Of a stretch of DNA of 64,000 nt, positions 1 to 8,683 are shown piece by piece. The translations under genes were made by a program, and so were the position numbers. The notes under the pieces are model-generated. The model worked only from the letters and a program-made list of their open reading frames with translations, was not told where the DNA came from and ran no database searches. Source of the DNA: Paenibacillus rhizophilus (GTDB lineage: Bacteria > Bacillota > Bacilli > Paenibacillales > Paenibacillaceae); assembly GCF_003854965.1 (NCBI RefSeq), contig NZ_RQPI01000001.1:744001-808000 (forward strand), written 5' to 3'. Positions within the stretch are counted from its first letter, which is position 1. Each line of letters opens with the position of its first letter.

Positions 1-500
1 AATCTTATCACTTTTCCGCCGATTTCCGGAGTGGTCTTGAATCGCACTTCATGAGTATTGTCCTTTAGTTTTGCTTTAAAGGTTTTGCGCTTTCCCCGTT
101 TAGCTTCACTTAAAGGCAGCCCCGTTGAAAGATAATATGTAGCTTTGATAACTCCATCCTTTTCACTCAATGCTTGAGCGGCATCATAAGCCAATGCAGT
201 CAGCAGCATAACCACGGGCTGATCGGACTCCGACTTTTCACTAACCGTTGTGAGTTCGTCATTATGGTTATATCCTCCGGCCAGATTACCGACAGCATAA
301 ATTCCTTGCCCGCGCTTAAGCGCATTAGAGAGAATCTCCACATGGAGACCGTCCAGGGGATGCTTTTCGAATTCCACTATATCACGGGATGGGCCGATTT
401 CGGCGATAACATTTGGAATATAAACCTCCTGATCCAGCCCTTGAACATAGGCTTTTAACGCATCGTTGCCGATATCTACCGCGGCCTGTCTGATACTCAT
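1..500 (-). CDS. ParM/StbA-like actin-family protein, N-terminal part (runs off left edge)
   Basis: Reading leftwards from an ATG at 500, preceded by GGGAGG eight bases upstream, the frame stays open to the window edge (about 166 residues). It begins MSIRQAAVDIGNDALKAYV, where the D-I-G-N-D-A-L-K stretch is the phosphate-1 loop typical of actin-like ParM/Alp proteins. Further on come a glycine-rich NLAGGYNH segment and a YYLSTGLPLSE segment, matching the N-terminal domain of the ParM/StbA group. Such proteins polymerise with ATP and move plasmids or other DNA; many Paenibacillus chromosomes also carry them, so a plasmid origin is not implied. It lies 27 bases downstream of a small membrane protein on the same strand and is probably co-transcribed. 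The C-terminal half is outside the window, so its full family cannot be settled. Confidence 0.75.
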   Translation of the reverse strand, partial: MSIRQAAVDIGNDALKAYVQGLDQEVYIPNVIAEIGPSRDIVEFEKHPLDGLHVEILSNALKRGQGIYAVGNLAGGYNHNDELTTVSEKSESDQPVVMLLTALAYDAAQALSEKDGVIKATYYLSTGLPLSEAKRGKRKTFKAKLKDNTHEVRFKTTPEIGGKVIR

Positions 501-527
501 GTCAATTTCCTCCCTTATTAGCCTGTC

Positions 528-803
528 CTAATGCTTGTTTTCCAAAGTGATGGCAGTGTCATTGAAAAAGTTCCGCTTTACATAGTCGAGTGCAAGGCTG
601 CTGCTTTCGCTTTGCTCAATATGGCGGTTTTGAGGCGGGATTATGATTTCAGAAGAGAGACGGGGCGGATGGTTTCGGCTTGATGCAATGGCATACAAAT
701 GGACAAACCTCAATATTCCCAAAGTAATCGTTGCCAAGGTAAGAAGAATGAATAGGAGAAGGACAAAGGCAATGGAATCTGCAAATAAAGAATTATTGAT
801 CAT
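528..803 (-). CDS. Small single-pass membrane protein, unknown function
   Basis: A 91-residue protein whose ATG at 803 is preceded by GGAGGG at good spacing. Residues about 10-34 form one strongly hydrophobic helix (IAFVLLLFILLTLATITLGI). The rest is polar, with a proline-containing linker and no enzymatic motif. It sits just upstream of the ParM-like gene in the same direction (27-base gap), so the two are likely one transcript. I do not recognise the family. It could be a membrane partner of the actin-like protein, but that is inferred only from position. Confidence 0.6.
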   Translation of the reverse strand: MINNSLFADSIAFVLLLFILLTLATITLGILRFVHLYAIASSRNHPPRLSSEIIIPPQNRHIEQSESSSLALDYVKRNFFNDTAITLENKH

Positions 804-971
804 TTAATAACCCTCCATGCTTAAACCTTTTTTCGAAAAACATGATTGTTCATCTCCTTGTCCAGAATTTTCACTAATTTTTATACTTAATTTACCAAAT
901 AAATATGTTGAATCTATGTAGATTTTTAGTAGAGGTATAAAAATAGACGAGCGGGTCCAATCTGGTGGTAA

Positions 972-1553
972 TTATTTCATATTCATCATAGTATGGCTTG
1001 GATGCTTAGGGTTAGGAACCAAAGTGCCGGTTGAGTTGTAGACGGAGTAAAGAATAATTAAAGCAGTGATTGCCAGAAACATAAGGGATGGAGAACGAAA
1101 GATCCAAGCGGAGCGTTTCAGAACAGATTCCTCGATTTGACCTTGGAGCATAAGGGTATGAACAAATTGGAGGAAACCGCCGACGACCATAAAAATAAAG
1201 ATTACTCGATTCCACTCGGACGAAGGCAGCATAACAATGAGCATCGCCCCCATCAAACCGGCCATCATGCCGGATAATGCCCCGTTTAGAAATGCTCCGA
1301 TATGGATTATTGAGCCGGTTATCCCTCCGGCAAGAATGCCTGTTAGCACACTGATCAACAATGACAGGAATAGGTTTGATGAGAATCCGGCGCCAATGAT
1401 CGTCCCGCTGCCAAAGCCGACAACCATCCCGATAACCATAGGCGAGATCATTGCAATATTGCCAGTAACGGCGGAACGGAAGCGATGAATAAAACCAAAC
1501 GACCAGCAAGCAAAAAAACCGTAAAAAATAGCTGCGATAATCCAGTTGAACAT
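972..1553 (-). CDS. Multi-pass membrane protein with glycine-rich helices and His/Met tail
   Basis: A 193-residue protein. I place the start at the ATG at 1553, which has GGGGGTT upstream; an upstream ATG in the same frame (1673) lacks a convincing ribosome site. Roughly five hydrophobic segments are visible, several rich in glycine in a GxxxG-like pattern (around IGMVVGFGSGTIIGAG and GILAGGITGSI), as in helix-packing membrane proteins. The C-terminus is short and rich in His and Met (HPSHTMMNMK), a possible metal-binding tail. It is divergent from the lipoprotein gene at 1737, with a perfect 15-bp Fur-type palindrome between them. I do not recognise a named family and assign no function. Confidence 0.65.
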   Translation of the reverse strand: MFNWIIAAIFYGFFACWSFGFIHRFRSAVTGNIAMISPMVIGMVVGFGSGTIIGAGFSSNLFLSLLISVLTGILAGGITGSIIHIGAFLNGALSGMMAGLMGAMLIVMLPSSEWNRVIFIFMVVGGFLQFVHTLMLQGQIEESVLKRSAWIFRSPSLMFLAITALIILYSVYNSTGTLVPNPKHPSHTMMNMK

Positions 1554-1639
1554 GAGTGCAACCCCCTGCTTGTTTATATAGTATCGTATGTGCCTTGGGT
1601 TAAAGTGCATGCCTGACTTTTTCGATCTTAACTCCAACC

Positions 1640-1654
1640 TAATAATCATTATTA
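1640..1654. promoter_or_regulatory. Perfect 7-1-7 palindrome resembling a Fur-family operator
   Basis: TAATAATCATTATTA is a perfect inverted repeat with a one-base centre, lying between the divergent genes starting at 1553 and 1737. It matches the Fur-family 7-1-7 consensus TGATAATNATTATCA at 13 of 15 positions. Fur, PerR and Zur boxes are similar, so the regulator cannot be chosen from this alone; AT-rich DNA can also give such palindromes by chance. Confidence 0.5.
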
Positions 1655-1736
1655 TTACAAATTGATTCCACATAATTTCTACATATTTTTAAGGTAAAGT
1701 GGCATTAATTTAACATTTCAAAATGGAGGGAAAATG

Positions 1737-2927
1737 ATGATAAAAGGTTTAGCGGTTGTTAGTATCACTTTAGTATTAAGTGCAGTCCTGGCCGGCTGCC
1801 AAATCGGGAACAAAGCGGCTGAACCGGCGGCTGAAGACACCAATAAATCATCCGTTGCTGTTCCTTGGGTAGGCACTAAAAATACAACGCGGATTAATAC
1901 ATCCGATCCGGTTGAAGCGGCTGTTCTGGTCTCCCGCACGCTCTGGACAGCGGTATCCGAAAGCAACAGACCGGCAAGCGTTGTGTTGACGGATGTAAGC
2001 AACTGGCAAATTGCAGCCGTGAGCACCGATTTGATTCACCATCCGAGCAATGGCCCGGTTCTTTTCTTCGAGAAGGATAAAGTCCCCGAAGCCACGCTGG
2101 AGGAATTAAAACGTTTGAAGCCGCTAGGCGCAGAGAGCAATGACAACATCCAAATCGTGATTGTCGGTCCTGTTTCTGCAAGTGTTGAAGAACAGTTAAA
2201 AGGTCTGGATATGAAGACGGACAAGATTGAAGGTGAAGAGCCGGCCGCCGTAGCCCAAGCGATTGATACGTATTATGCCAAAGTTGCGGGCGAACTGCCG
2301 CAGGCCGTTGTGGTTGGATCTATGGACAGCCCGGAATATACGCTGCCTGCGGTGAATTGGATTGCCCATATGCCTGAACCTCTGCTATACGTTACGAAGG
2401 ACGAAGTTCCTGCACCGACCGTGGAGGCATTAAAGGAACGCGGAGGCAATGCGGTTATTTATCTAATCGGACCAGAATCCGCTGTTTCTTCTAACGTGGA
2501 AAATGAATTGAAATCCTATGGAACGGTTACCCGTATTTCCGGTGATGATCCGTACGCAAACTCGATTGCCTTTGCTCAGTTTAAAGACAAGAATACTCAG
2601 TTTGGCTGGGGAATCACCACGCCTGGACATAACCTGTCGTTCTTGACTCAGGATGCCACCCTGCTTGCCATTGCTGCGGCTCCGTTCTCACACTTGGGCA
2701 AACATGCCCCGTTGATTTTTACCAATAAGGACGGCTTGCCGGATTCCGTCATGGAATACACAATGGATCTTCAACCGAAATTCCAGGATTCGCCGGCAGA
2801 AGGACCATACAACCACGCTTGGATCACAGGCGATACCTCGACCATTTCAAACGGCGTACAAAGTGAAATCGATGATATGCTGGAAATTTCGCCTGCTTCC
2901 GGCGGCAATCCGCACGCAGGCCATTAA
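1737..2927 (+). CDS. Lipoprotein with cell-wall-binding-repeat-2-like domains
   Basis: A 396-residue exported lipoprotein. ATGs lie at 1734 and 1737; the second has the better distance (6 bases) from GGAGGG. Residues 1-22 form a signal peptide ending in the lipobox L-A-G-C, so the mature protein should be anchored to the outer face of the membrane. The mature part contains about three repeats of roughly 100 residues with alternating beta and alpha elements, such as AVVVGSMDSPEYTLPAVNW, the I-Y-L-I-G-P-E-S-A-V-S segment and RISGDDPYANSIAFA. These match the cell wall binding repeat 2 pattern (RISGxDRYxTA and VYLVGG-like strings). It ends GGNPHAGH, a short His tail that might bind metal. A hairpin terminator follows. 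The specific role is unknown. Confidence 0.7.
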   Translation: MIKGLAVVSITLVLSAVLAGCQIGNKAAEPAAEDTNKSSVAVPWVGTKNTTRINTSDPVEAAVLVSRTLWTAVSESNRPASVVLTDVSNWQIAAVSTDLIHHPSNGPVLFFEKDKVPEATLEELKRLKPLGAESNDNIQIVIVGPVSASVEEQLKGLDMKTDKIEGEEPAAVAQAIDTYYAKVAGELPQAVVVGSMDSPEYTLPAVNWIAHMPEPLLYVTKDEVPAPTVEALKERGGNAVIYLIGPESAVSSNVENELKSYGTVTRISGDDPYANSIAFAQFKDKNTQFGWGITTPGHNLSFLTQDATLLAIAAAPFSHLGKHAPLIFTNKDGLPDSVMEYTMDLQPKFQDSPAEGPYNHAWITGDTSTISNGVQSEIDDMLEISPASGGNPHAGH

Positions 2928-2948
2928 TAAAACCAGAACTCAATTATG

Positions 2949-2992
2949 AACAAGCTGGCACCGTAACCAACGGATCGTCAGCTTGTTTTTTT
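2949..2992 (+). terminator. Rho-independent terminator after the lipoprotein
   Basis: AACAAGCTG (2949-2957) pairs perfectly with CAGCTTGTT (2979-2987), followed by a T run. Confidence 0.8.
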
Positions 2993-3105
2993 AACCTCAA
3001 CCTTTCAACATATTTTCTCCATAATCCTTCCTTACAATAAGACTATAAAGTTCCACAAAGAAATACAGAGCTTGAAATCCTATAGAGAAAAGAGAGGTAT
3101 TCGTG

Positions 3106-3384
3106 ATGAGCTGCTGCGGAAATCATAACCATGGAAGCCAACATAACGGTAACAACAATGATGATCAAGGAAAGAGCAAGAAATATATCTTAATGATGAA
3201 ATTATGCTGTATCGTCCCGATTGTTCTGGTAGCCGTTTTGCTTATTGCTAATTCCGTGAAAGGAGCGTCCGGTAATATACTGACCTACGGCCTGCTTCTG
3301 CTTTGTCCCCTTTCCCATCTAGTATTAATGCCCCTATTGATGCGAAACAAGAAACACTCAGCAAACGAACGATCCAAATATTAA
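3106..3384 (+). CDS. Small Cys/His-rich membrane protein, DUF2933-like
   Basis: A 92-residue protein starting at the ATG at 3106 (GAGAGG upstream; a GTG directly before it is a possible alternative). The N-terminus is MSCCGNHNHGSQHN, a Cys/His/Asn-rich cytosolic or surface segment typical of metal-binding tails. Two hydrophobic helices follow, the second containing LLCPLSHLVLMPLL, which matches the C-P-L-x-H-L motif of DUF2933 small membrane proteins often found beside copper and heavy-metal genes. It lies 33 bases upstream of a response regulator and probably shares its transcript, so it may be a target or accessory of that two-component system. The biochemical function is unknown. Confidence 0.6.
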   Translation: MSCCGNHNHGSQHNGNNNDDQGKSKKYILMMKLCCIVPIVLVAVLLIANSVKGASGNILTYGLLLLCPLSHLVLMPLLMRNKKHSANERSKY

Positions 3385-3417
3385 TTTAAAACTCAGAGAA
3401 TAAAGAAGGTGGGCATT

Positions 3418-4125
3418 GTGTCGAAGCTTCATGTGTTAATCGTAGATGATGAATGGAATATGAGGAACCTGCTCCGGATTTATTTGATGAAGGAGGGATT
3501 CCAGATTAAGGAGGCGGCTACAGGACTGGAGGCGTTATCCATGATCAGGAAGCATTCCTTCGATATTATTTTACTTGATGTCATGATGCCTGATATGGAT
3601 GGCTGGCAAGTATGCAAGGAGATCAGAGAAACCGAAACGGTTCCGATATTAATGCTGACGGCGCGAACGGAAACTAAGGATAAAATCCATGGTTTGGGTA
3701 TAGGTGCGGACGATTATTTAACAAAGCCGTTTGATTCGGAAGAGCTCCTGGCCCGAATATATTCGTTAATCCGCCGATCAACGATTACACAGACTTCGCT
3801 GCCTCAGCAGTGGGTGCTTGAATTCCCGCAAATGACCATATTCCCCGATGCGCGGGAGATTCGCATTCAAGAGGAACTGGTGGATTTTACACCGAAGGAG
3901 TTCGATCTGCTGGCTCTGTTATCCCAAAGCAGGCAGCGCGCCTTCAGCAGGGAAGAGCTCGTTGAACGGTTATGGGGATATGATTATGAGGGCGAAATCC
4001 GGGTGGTGGATACCCATATCAAGAATATACGTGAAAAACTCCAGAAGGCTGGGATGACTTACAATCCCATTCAAACGGTATGGGGAGTGGGCTATAAGTT
4101 TTTTGTTTCCGGAGAACAAGAGTGA
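3418..4125 (+). CDS. OmpR/PhoB-family response regulator
   Basis: A 235-residue two-component regulator. The best start is the GTG at 3418, with AAGGTGG upstream; an in-frame GTG at 3409 lies inside that site. The receiver domain (about 1-115) shows the acidic pair D-D-E-W, the phospho-acceptor in LLDVMMPDMDG, a conserved Thr in MLTARTE and Lys in LTKPFD. The C-terminal winged helix (about 135-232) has the DFTPKEFDLLALL and DTHIKNIREKL signatures of trans_reg_C. It overlaps the downstream histidine kinase gene by four bases (GTGA), indicating translational coupling. The signal is unknown; the upstream Cys/His-rich membrane protein hints at metal or envelope stress. Confidence 0.92.
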   Translation: MSKLHVLIVDDEWNMRNLLRIYLMKEGFQIKEAATGLEALSMIRKHSFDIILLDVMMPDMDGWQVCKEIRETETVPILMLTARTETKDKIHGLGIGADDYLTKPFDSEELLARIYSLIRRSTITQTSLPQQWVLEFPQMTIFPDAREIRIQEELVDFTPKEFDLLALLSQSRQRAFSREELVERLWGYDYEGEIRVVDTHIKNIREKLQKAGMTYNPIQTVWGVGYKFFVSGEQE

Positions 4126-5531
4126 GAAGCAACCGGATCGGATTTAAACTTGGCTTGATTATTATCAGCGTGTTCTTGATCGTGTTGGTATTTCTGGGAT
4201 TCACCATTGACCGTATGTTTACTAACTATTATTATGCCCGCATGCAGACCGACACGGAGGAGATTACTTCCCACTTTGCGCTAATGGCGGACTCTACAGA
4301 TGCAACGTCAGAGCAGACAATGAAGACTTTTGCCGAGTTCTCCAATGTAAGTATTTTCAATATCCGCAAAAATGGAGAGGTCATCCTTCATTCGGGAGTC
4401 CACGATTCATCGGACCGAACCTTTATCCGGGTCTCTGACCTGTATAAGATTTTTGCCGGAAAAAAGGTGAACTTACTGTATGAGGATGCGGCAGGACACC
4501 GTTATTTTGTATCGGGGCAGCCCATTCATGAAGGAGGGGCTGTTGCTTCCGCCCTTTATGTCATGTCTTCTACCGAACAGATGGAGAAATCGTTGTCCGG
4601 CGTGCGAAATTTACTCATCCTCTCCGGATTGGGCGCATTTTTGCTGGCCCTTGGGATCACGTGGATTATCGCTCAATTTTTATCCCGTCCGCTTCTGCAA
4701 ATGCAAAAGGCGACCCGCAACATTGCCGCCGGTGAGCTTGAAACGAGACTGGAGCTTAAAAGCAGGGACGAAATGGGCGCCTTGGCCGAAGCAATCAATG
4801 ATCTGGCGGTTGATCTTCAGCGTTACCGGGATACGCGGCAGGAATTTTTTGCAAATATATCCCATGAGCTGCGGACGCCGATCACTTATCTGGAGGGTTA
4901 TTCCCGGGTGGTCAAAGACGGGTTGTACGAGACCGAAGCGGAGAAACATCAATACCTGGATATTATCTACGAAGAATCGGTCCGGCTTCAGCATCTGGTC
5001 GATGATTTGTTTGACCTGGCCAAAATGGAAGAAGGAAGAATTACACTTGTCTTTGAATGGGTTGATTTGTCGGAACTCTCTAAGCACGCGGTCAGGAAGG
5101 TTGAACTGAAGGCCAAACAAAAAAATCTGAGTCTTTCAATTCAGCAATCCGGCGCGGCCTCATGCGTATGGGCAGATCGCAAACGGATGGAGCAGATTGT
5201 ACTGAACCTGCTTGAAAATGCCATTCGTTATACAGAGCGGGGAGGCATTAAGGTAAATTTGCTATATGAAGCCGCTTCTGTAACATTTATTGTAGAGGAT
5301 ACCGGAATGGGGATTCCCGCGGATGAGCTTCCCTATATTTTTGAACGGTTTTATAGAGTGGAAAAGTCCCGCTCCCGTCAATTTGGAGGCACTGGACTAG
5401 GATTATCTATAGTGAGGAAATTGGTAGAACTACAAGAAGGGAAAATCCAAGTTTCCAGTAAAATAGGAGAAGGCACCCGATTTGAAATTCGGTTTGTCCT
5501 GCAATCAGACTTTGGGGAGGAAAGCACATGA
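4122..5531 (+). CDS. Membrane sensor histidine kinase
   Basis: A 469-residue kinase starting at a GTG that overlaps the regulator stop. Domain order: transmembrane helix 1 (about 10-28), an extracytoplasmic sensor region of roughly 130 residues, transmembrane helix 2 (about 163-183), a HAMP linker, a HisKA domain with the phospho-acceptor in ISHELRTPITYLEG, and a HATPase domain with N-box ENAIRY, G1 box DTGMGI and G2 box GGTGLGLSI. It will phosphorylate the regulator encoded immediately upstream. Its 3' end overlaps a small membrane protein gene by four bases. The sensor region has no motif that reveals the ligand. Confidence 0.93.
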   Translation: MRSNRIGFKLGLIIISVFLIVLVFLGFTIDRMFTNYYYARMQTDTEEITSHFALMADSTDATSEQTMKTFAEFSNVSIFNIRKNGEVILHSGVHDSSDRTFIRVSDLYKIFAGKKVNLLYEDAAGHRYFVSGQPIHEGGAVASALYVMSSTEQMEKSLSGVRNLLILSGLGAFLLALGITWIIAQFLSRPLLQMQKATRNIAAGELETRLELKSRDEMGALAEAINDLAVDLQRYRDTRQEFFANISHELRTPITYLEGYSRVVKDGLYETEAEKHQYLDIIYEESVRLQHLVDDLFDLAKMEEGRITLVFEWVDLSELSKHAVRKVELKAKQKNLSLSIQQSGAASCVWADRKRMEQIVLNLLENAIRYTERGGIKVNLLYEAASVTFIVEDTGMGIPADELPYIFERFYRVEKSRSRQFGGTGLGLSIVRKLVELQEGKIQVSSKIGEGTRFEIRFVLQSDFGEEST

Positions 5532-5728
5532 AAAAAATAGAGTGGCTGATTGCCGTATTTTTTATAGGAATGGGTTTAATGTGTATGAGCATATCAGCGC
5601 TTTCTTTCCAAAGCGATTCCTTACTGCAGGTAGGCGGCTATATCAAAACCTTATTAATTTGCGCAATTTTGCTGATCGCCATCATATTTCTGCTGGTCCA
5701 ATGGATTCGTGTAAGAAAAAAACGTTGA
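5528..5728 (+). CDS. Two-helix small membrane protein coupled to the kinase
   Basis: A 66-residue protein starting with ATG inside an ATGA overlap with the kinase stop, with GGGAGG upstream in the kinase gene. It has two hydrophobic helices (about 5-27 and 40-60) and a basic C-terminus (RVRKKR), giving a predicted hairpin with both ends in the cytosol. I do not recognise a family. The tight coupling suggests it modulates or is a partner of the kinase, but this is inference. Confidence 0.6.
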   Translation: MKKIEWLIAVFFIGMGLMCMSISALSFQSDSLLQVGGYIKTLLICAILLIAIIFLLVQWIRVRKKR

Positions 5729-5819
5729 ATTAGGCCGTTTAGATCGTCCAGGATATCTTTTCACTCAAACAATATCCTTATCTGACTCCGCAGCGGGTTG
5801 GATTTGCTGTATTTATTTG

Positions 5820-5855
5820 AGCTACAAGAAGGTAACTTTCTTGTAGCTTTTATAT
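5820..5855 (+). terminator. Terminator in the leader of the first ABC-F gene
   Basis: AGCTACAAGAA (5820-5830) pairs perfectly with TTCTTGTAGCT (5838-5848), followed by TTTTATATTTTT. It lies 25 bases before the start of the ABC-F pseudogene. An equivalent hairpin precedes the second ABC-F copy at 40350, so it may be an attenuator, as known for lsa/vmlR-type genes, as well as the terminator of the preceding operon. Confidence 0.7.
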
Positions 5856-5880
5856 TTTTAACATACAGGAGGATATTTGC

Positions 5881-6895
5881 ATGTCATTAATAAATGTTTC
5901 AAATTTGACGTTTGCCTATGAGGGCAGCTACGATAACATATTTGAAAACGTAAGTTTTCAAATCGACACTGAATGGAAATTAGGATTTACGGGAAGAAAC
6001 GGAAGAGGCAAGACAACATTTTTAAACTTATTGCTCGGTAAATATGAATACAGCGGAAGTATTTCGGCTGTCCAATTTAAATATTTCCCTTTATATGTCG
6101 AGAACAAGGAAAATAATACCCTTGATGTAATCAACGAAATTGTTCCGGACTATCTTCACTGGAAATTAATGCGTGAACTCTCATTGCTGCAGGTTTCCGA
6201 GGGTGTGTTATATCGGGCCCTTTGATTCTTTGTCGAGCGGAGAGCAAACGAAAGTGTTGCTGGCTGCATTATTTCTTAAGGAAAATAGCTTTCTGTTAAT
6301 TGACGAACCCACTAATCATCTAGACATGAATGCAAGAAGACTTGTCAGTGATTATCTGGGTGCCAAAAGCGGATTTATTCTGGTGTCCCATGACAGATCA
6401 TTTCTTGATAACTGCGTCGATCACATACTTTCAATCAATAAGACCAACGTAGACATTCAAAAAGGTAATTTCTCCGATTGGTGGGAAAATAAACAGAGAC
6501 AAGATAACTACGAGCTTGCAGCGAACGATAAGCTAAGAAAGGATATAAAACGCTTGTCGGATTCTTCCAAACGAACGGGCAGCTGGTCGCACGAAGTCGA
6601 AAAAACGAAAAACGGTACCAGAAATTCCGGTTCCAAGGTGGATAAAGGGTATATTGGTCACAAGGCTGAAAAAATGATGAAACGCTCCAAAGCCATGGAG
6701 CAAAGACAGCAATCTGCGATTGAGGAAAGGTCAAGCTCCTTAAAAATATAGAAAGCTCCGACAGCTTGAAGATTTCACAACTTGCTTATCATAAAAGCCA
6801 ACTTGCTGAACTTGAAAATGTATCGATTTATTACGGTAAGATGATGGATTGCGGAAATATCAGTTTTACTATTGAGCAAGGGGAGCGAATCCAAT
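5881..6895 (+). pseudogene. Broken Lsa-type ABC-F ribosomal-protection gene, copy 1
   Basis: The intact N-terminus (MSLINVSNLTFAYEG, Walker A GRNGRGKTT) and ABC signature region (LSSGEQTKVLLAAL, LIDEPTNHLD) are those of Lsa-family ABC-F proteins, which displace lincosamide, pleuromutilin and streptogramin A drugs from the ribosome. Compared with the second copy at 40409, it has an extra G near 6217, which shifts the frame after residue 112, and a lost base near 6731 that ends the next frame at a TAG. After the sequence IEQGERI, about 6890, the similarity stops, so the whole second ATPase domain is missing. AGGAGG eight bases before the ATG shows it was once well translated. It should encode no functional protein. 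Confidence 0.85.
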
Positions 6896-6951
6896 TTGAT
6901 CGTGTGTTTAAAGCTTCTTCGATCAGTCACGTTCAGCAGGTAAAGGAATGC

Positions 6952-6957
6952 TATAAT
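6952..6957 (+). promoter_or_regulatory. Probable extended -10 of the fetAB promoter
   Basis: TGCTATAAT is a consensus extended -10 element, about 42 bases before the fetA GTG, lying just after the point where the ABC-F remnant ends. The -35 region is weak. Confidence 0.45.
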
Positions 6958-6999
6958 TATGAAGATCAATAGTTATCGCTGGAAATAGGAGGATTATAA

Positions 7000-7743
7000 G
7001 TGAGTGCTTTATTCGAAATACATAACTTAGCTAAACATAATTGGGATAACGGAGATCAGGCTTCCAAGTATATATTCTCGCAACTTTCGGCTGAAATCAC
7101 CGAGCCGGAGCGGATTGCTCTTATCGGCGCTTCAGGACAAGGAAAAAGTACACTGCTGAGGATATTGGCTCTGCTGGACACGCCGGACGAAGGCGACCTG
7201 CTTCTCGACGGAGCTTCATATAAAAATACGAATGTGCGTCTATGGAGAATGGGGGTATCCTATGTTGCACAGCAAGCGGTTATGCTGCCCGGCAGTGTGG
7301 AGGATAACTTGCGTATGGTAAGCAAACTGCATGGTCTGGCCTATGATTCAGTACTTGCGGCACAGCTCTTGAAACAGCTTGGACTGGACTATTTGGATCT
7401 TGGTAAACAAGCAGCAGATTGTTCAGGAGGAGAAAAGCAGCGGATATCCCTGATCCGATCATTGCTGCTCCGGCCGCGTATTCTTCTACTGGATGAAATT
7501 ACGGCTTCTCTTGATATAAATAGTACACAAAAGGTAGAAGAGCTTCTGATGGATTGGCACCTTAAAGAGGAAACCTTGTTGATATGGGTTACTCATGATC
7601 TGGAGCAAGCCCGCAGAATCAGCAACAGAACATGGGTGATGGGGAGGGGAGAACTGCAGGATCACAGCAGCGACTCCTTTTTTGCTGAGCCTGTTGCGGT
7701 ATTGGCGCAAAAATTTATTCAGCCCGTGAAAGGAAGCCTGTAA
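7000..7743 (+). CDS. fetA: FetA-type ABC transporter ATPase (metal/iron export)
   Basis: A 247-residue ABC ATPase starting at a GTG with GGAGG upstream. It contains Walker A GASGQGKST (about residues 46-54), a Q-loop VAQQ, the ABC signature CSGGEKQR, Walker B ILLLDEIT and the H-loop VTHD. It lies two bases before a FetB/UPF0014 permease gene, the diagnostic partner. In E. coli FetAB exports iron and protects against peroxide stress; older names are YbbL/YbbM. The pair is probably transcribed from a promoter at the end of the upstream pseudogene and ends at the terminator at 8501. The substrate here is inferred from the family. Confidence 0.85.
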   Translation: MSALFEIHNLAKHNWDNGDQASKYIFSQLSAEITEPERIALIGASGQGKSTLLRILALLDTPDEGDLLLDGASYKNTNVRLWRMGVSYVAQQAVMLPGSVEDNLRMVSKLHGLAYDSVLAAQLLKQLGLDYLDLGKQAADCSGGEKQRISLIRSLLLRPRILLLDEITASLDINSTQKVEELLMDWHLKEETLLIWVTHDLEQARRISNRTWVMGRGELQDHSSDSFFAEPVAVLAQKFIQPVKGSL

Positions 7744-7745
7744 CT

Positions 7746-8492
7746 ATGACATTAACCGCACTCAGTTTCACTCTGCTTTTTGTAATAGGGACTATGCTGG
7801 TCTCGATTTGGCAAAAGCTTGGACTGGAGAAGGACATTGCGATTGGTACCATACGTTCAGCGGTTCAGCTTCTGGCGGTTGGATATGTGCTGCAGTTTAT
7901 TTTTCATACGGGACATATCGTATTTATTCTCATCATTATTTTCACGATGATTTGCGTAGCCTCATGGAACGCGGCCAAAAGAGGGAAGGGACTGCCAGGA
8001 TTGGTCTGGAGAATTGCGCTAGCCGTTACCGCTTCGGAGATCATGATGATGGGCATTCTCCTCGGTCTGCATATCGTCAAGGCTACGCCGCAGTATATTA
8101 TTCCGATCAGCGGCATGACCATTGGGAACGCGATGGTGGTATCCGGGCTGTTCATCAATCAGATCAAGCAGGAAATCAGGCGCAGCAAGGGAGAGATCGA
8201 GACGCTGCTGTCGCTTGGCGCAACGGCCCAGCAGGCGATGCAGGAGGTCAGGGCAAGGGCTGTGAAATTCAGCATGATTCCTACGATTGATGGCATGAAA
8301 ACCGTGGGCCTTGTGCAGCTTCCGGGGATGATGACCGGGATGATTATCGCCGGAGCGAATCCAATCATCGCCGTACGGTATCAAATTCTGATTGTTTTTT
8401 CCTTCACCGCATCCGCCGCGATTACGAGCATGCTGCTGAGTGTGCTGATTTACCGGCTTTTTTTCACGGCCGATCTCCGGTTAAAGCTGTAA
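7746..8492 (+). CDS. fetB: FetB-type ABC permease (UPF0014)
   Basis: A 248-residue integral membrane protein with about six to seven hydrophobic segments. The family strings R-S-A-V-Q-L-L-A-V-G-Y near residue 38, ISGMTIGNAMV, LSLGATAQQA, MIPTIDGMKTVGLVQLPGMMTGMIIAGANP and VRYQILIVF-type sequences identify the YbbM/FetB family. It forms the membrane channel for the adjacent ATPase, and the length matches the family. It starts two bases after fetA and is translated from the same transcript. Confidence 0.9.
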   Translation: MTLTALSFTLLFVIGTMLVSIWQKLGLEKDIAIGTIRSAVQLLAVGYVLQFIFHTGHIVFILIIIFTMICVASWNAAKRGKGLPGLVWRIALAVTASEIMMMGILLGLHIVKATPQYIIPISGMTIGNAMVVSGLFINQIKQEIRRSKGEIETLLSLGATAQQAMQEVRARAVKFSMIPTIDGMKTVGLVQLPGMMTGMIIAGANPIIAVRYQILIVFSFTASAAITSMLLSVLIYRLFFTADLRLKL

Positions 8493-8500
8493 TCCAAAAG

Positions 8501-8542
8501 ACAACTCCCCATTTCCAAATCGGAAGTGAGGAGTTGTTTTTA
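8501..8542 (+). terminator. Terminator after fetAB
   Basis: ACAACTCC (8501-8508) pairs with GGAGTTGT (8530-8537), with further inner pairing (ATTTCC with GGAAGT), followed by TTTTA. Confidence 0.85.
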
Positions 8543-8590
8543 AAATAACGAATGGATCTCCACACGCTTGGGGGAGTCTGCGAATTCAAG

Positions 8591-8639
8591 CGACCTATAA
8601 GCCTAATGTTCAACGAATGCCTATGACATTAATAGGTCG
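8591..8639 (+). other. Imperfect inverted repeat upstream of ymaF
   Basis: CGACCTAT (8591-8598) and ATAGGTCG (8632-8639) are perfect complements, with a second pair TAATG (8604-8608) and CATTA (8627-8631) nested inside. It is not followed by a T run; a TTGACA -35-like hexamer starts two bases later. It could be an operator or leader structure for ymaF. Confidence 0.4.
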
Positions 8640-8683
8640 ATTGACATAATTTACTACCAGACCACTTAAAAGGAGTTGCTACT

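Noticed and set aside
1..500. Plasmid partition locus or replication origin
   Set aside because: Only the N-terminus of an actin-like protein is seen; no ParR gene, iterons or replication gene are visible, and the rest of the window is chromosomal in character.
5881..6972. Functional small ABC proteins from the three frames of ABC-F copy 1
   Set aside because: Comparison with copy 2 shows they are pieces of one gene separated by single-base changes, and the second ATPase domain is missing.
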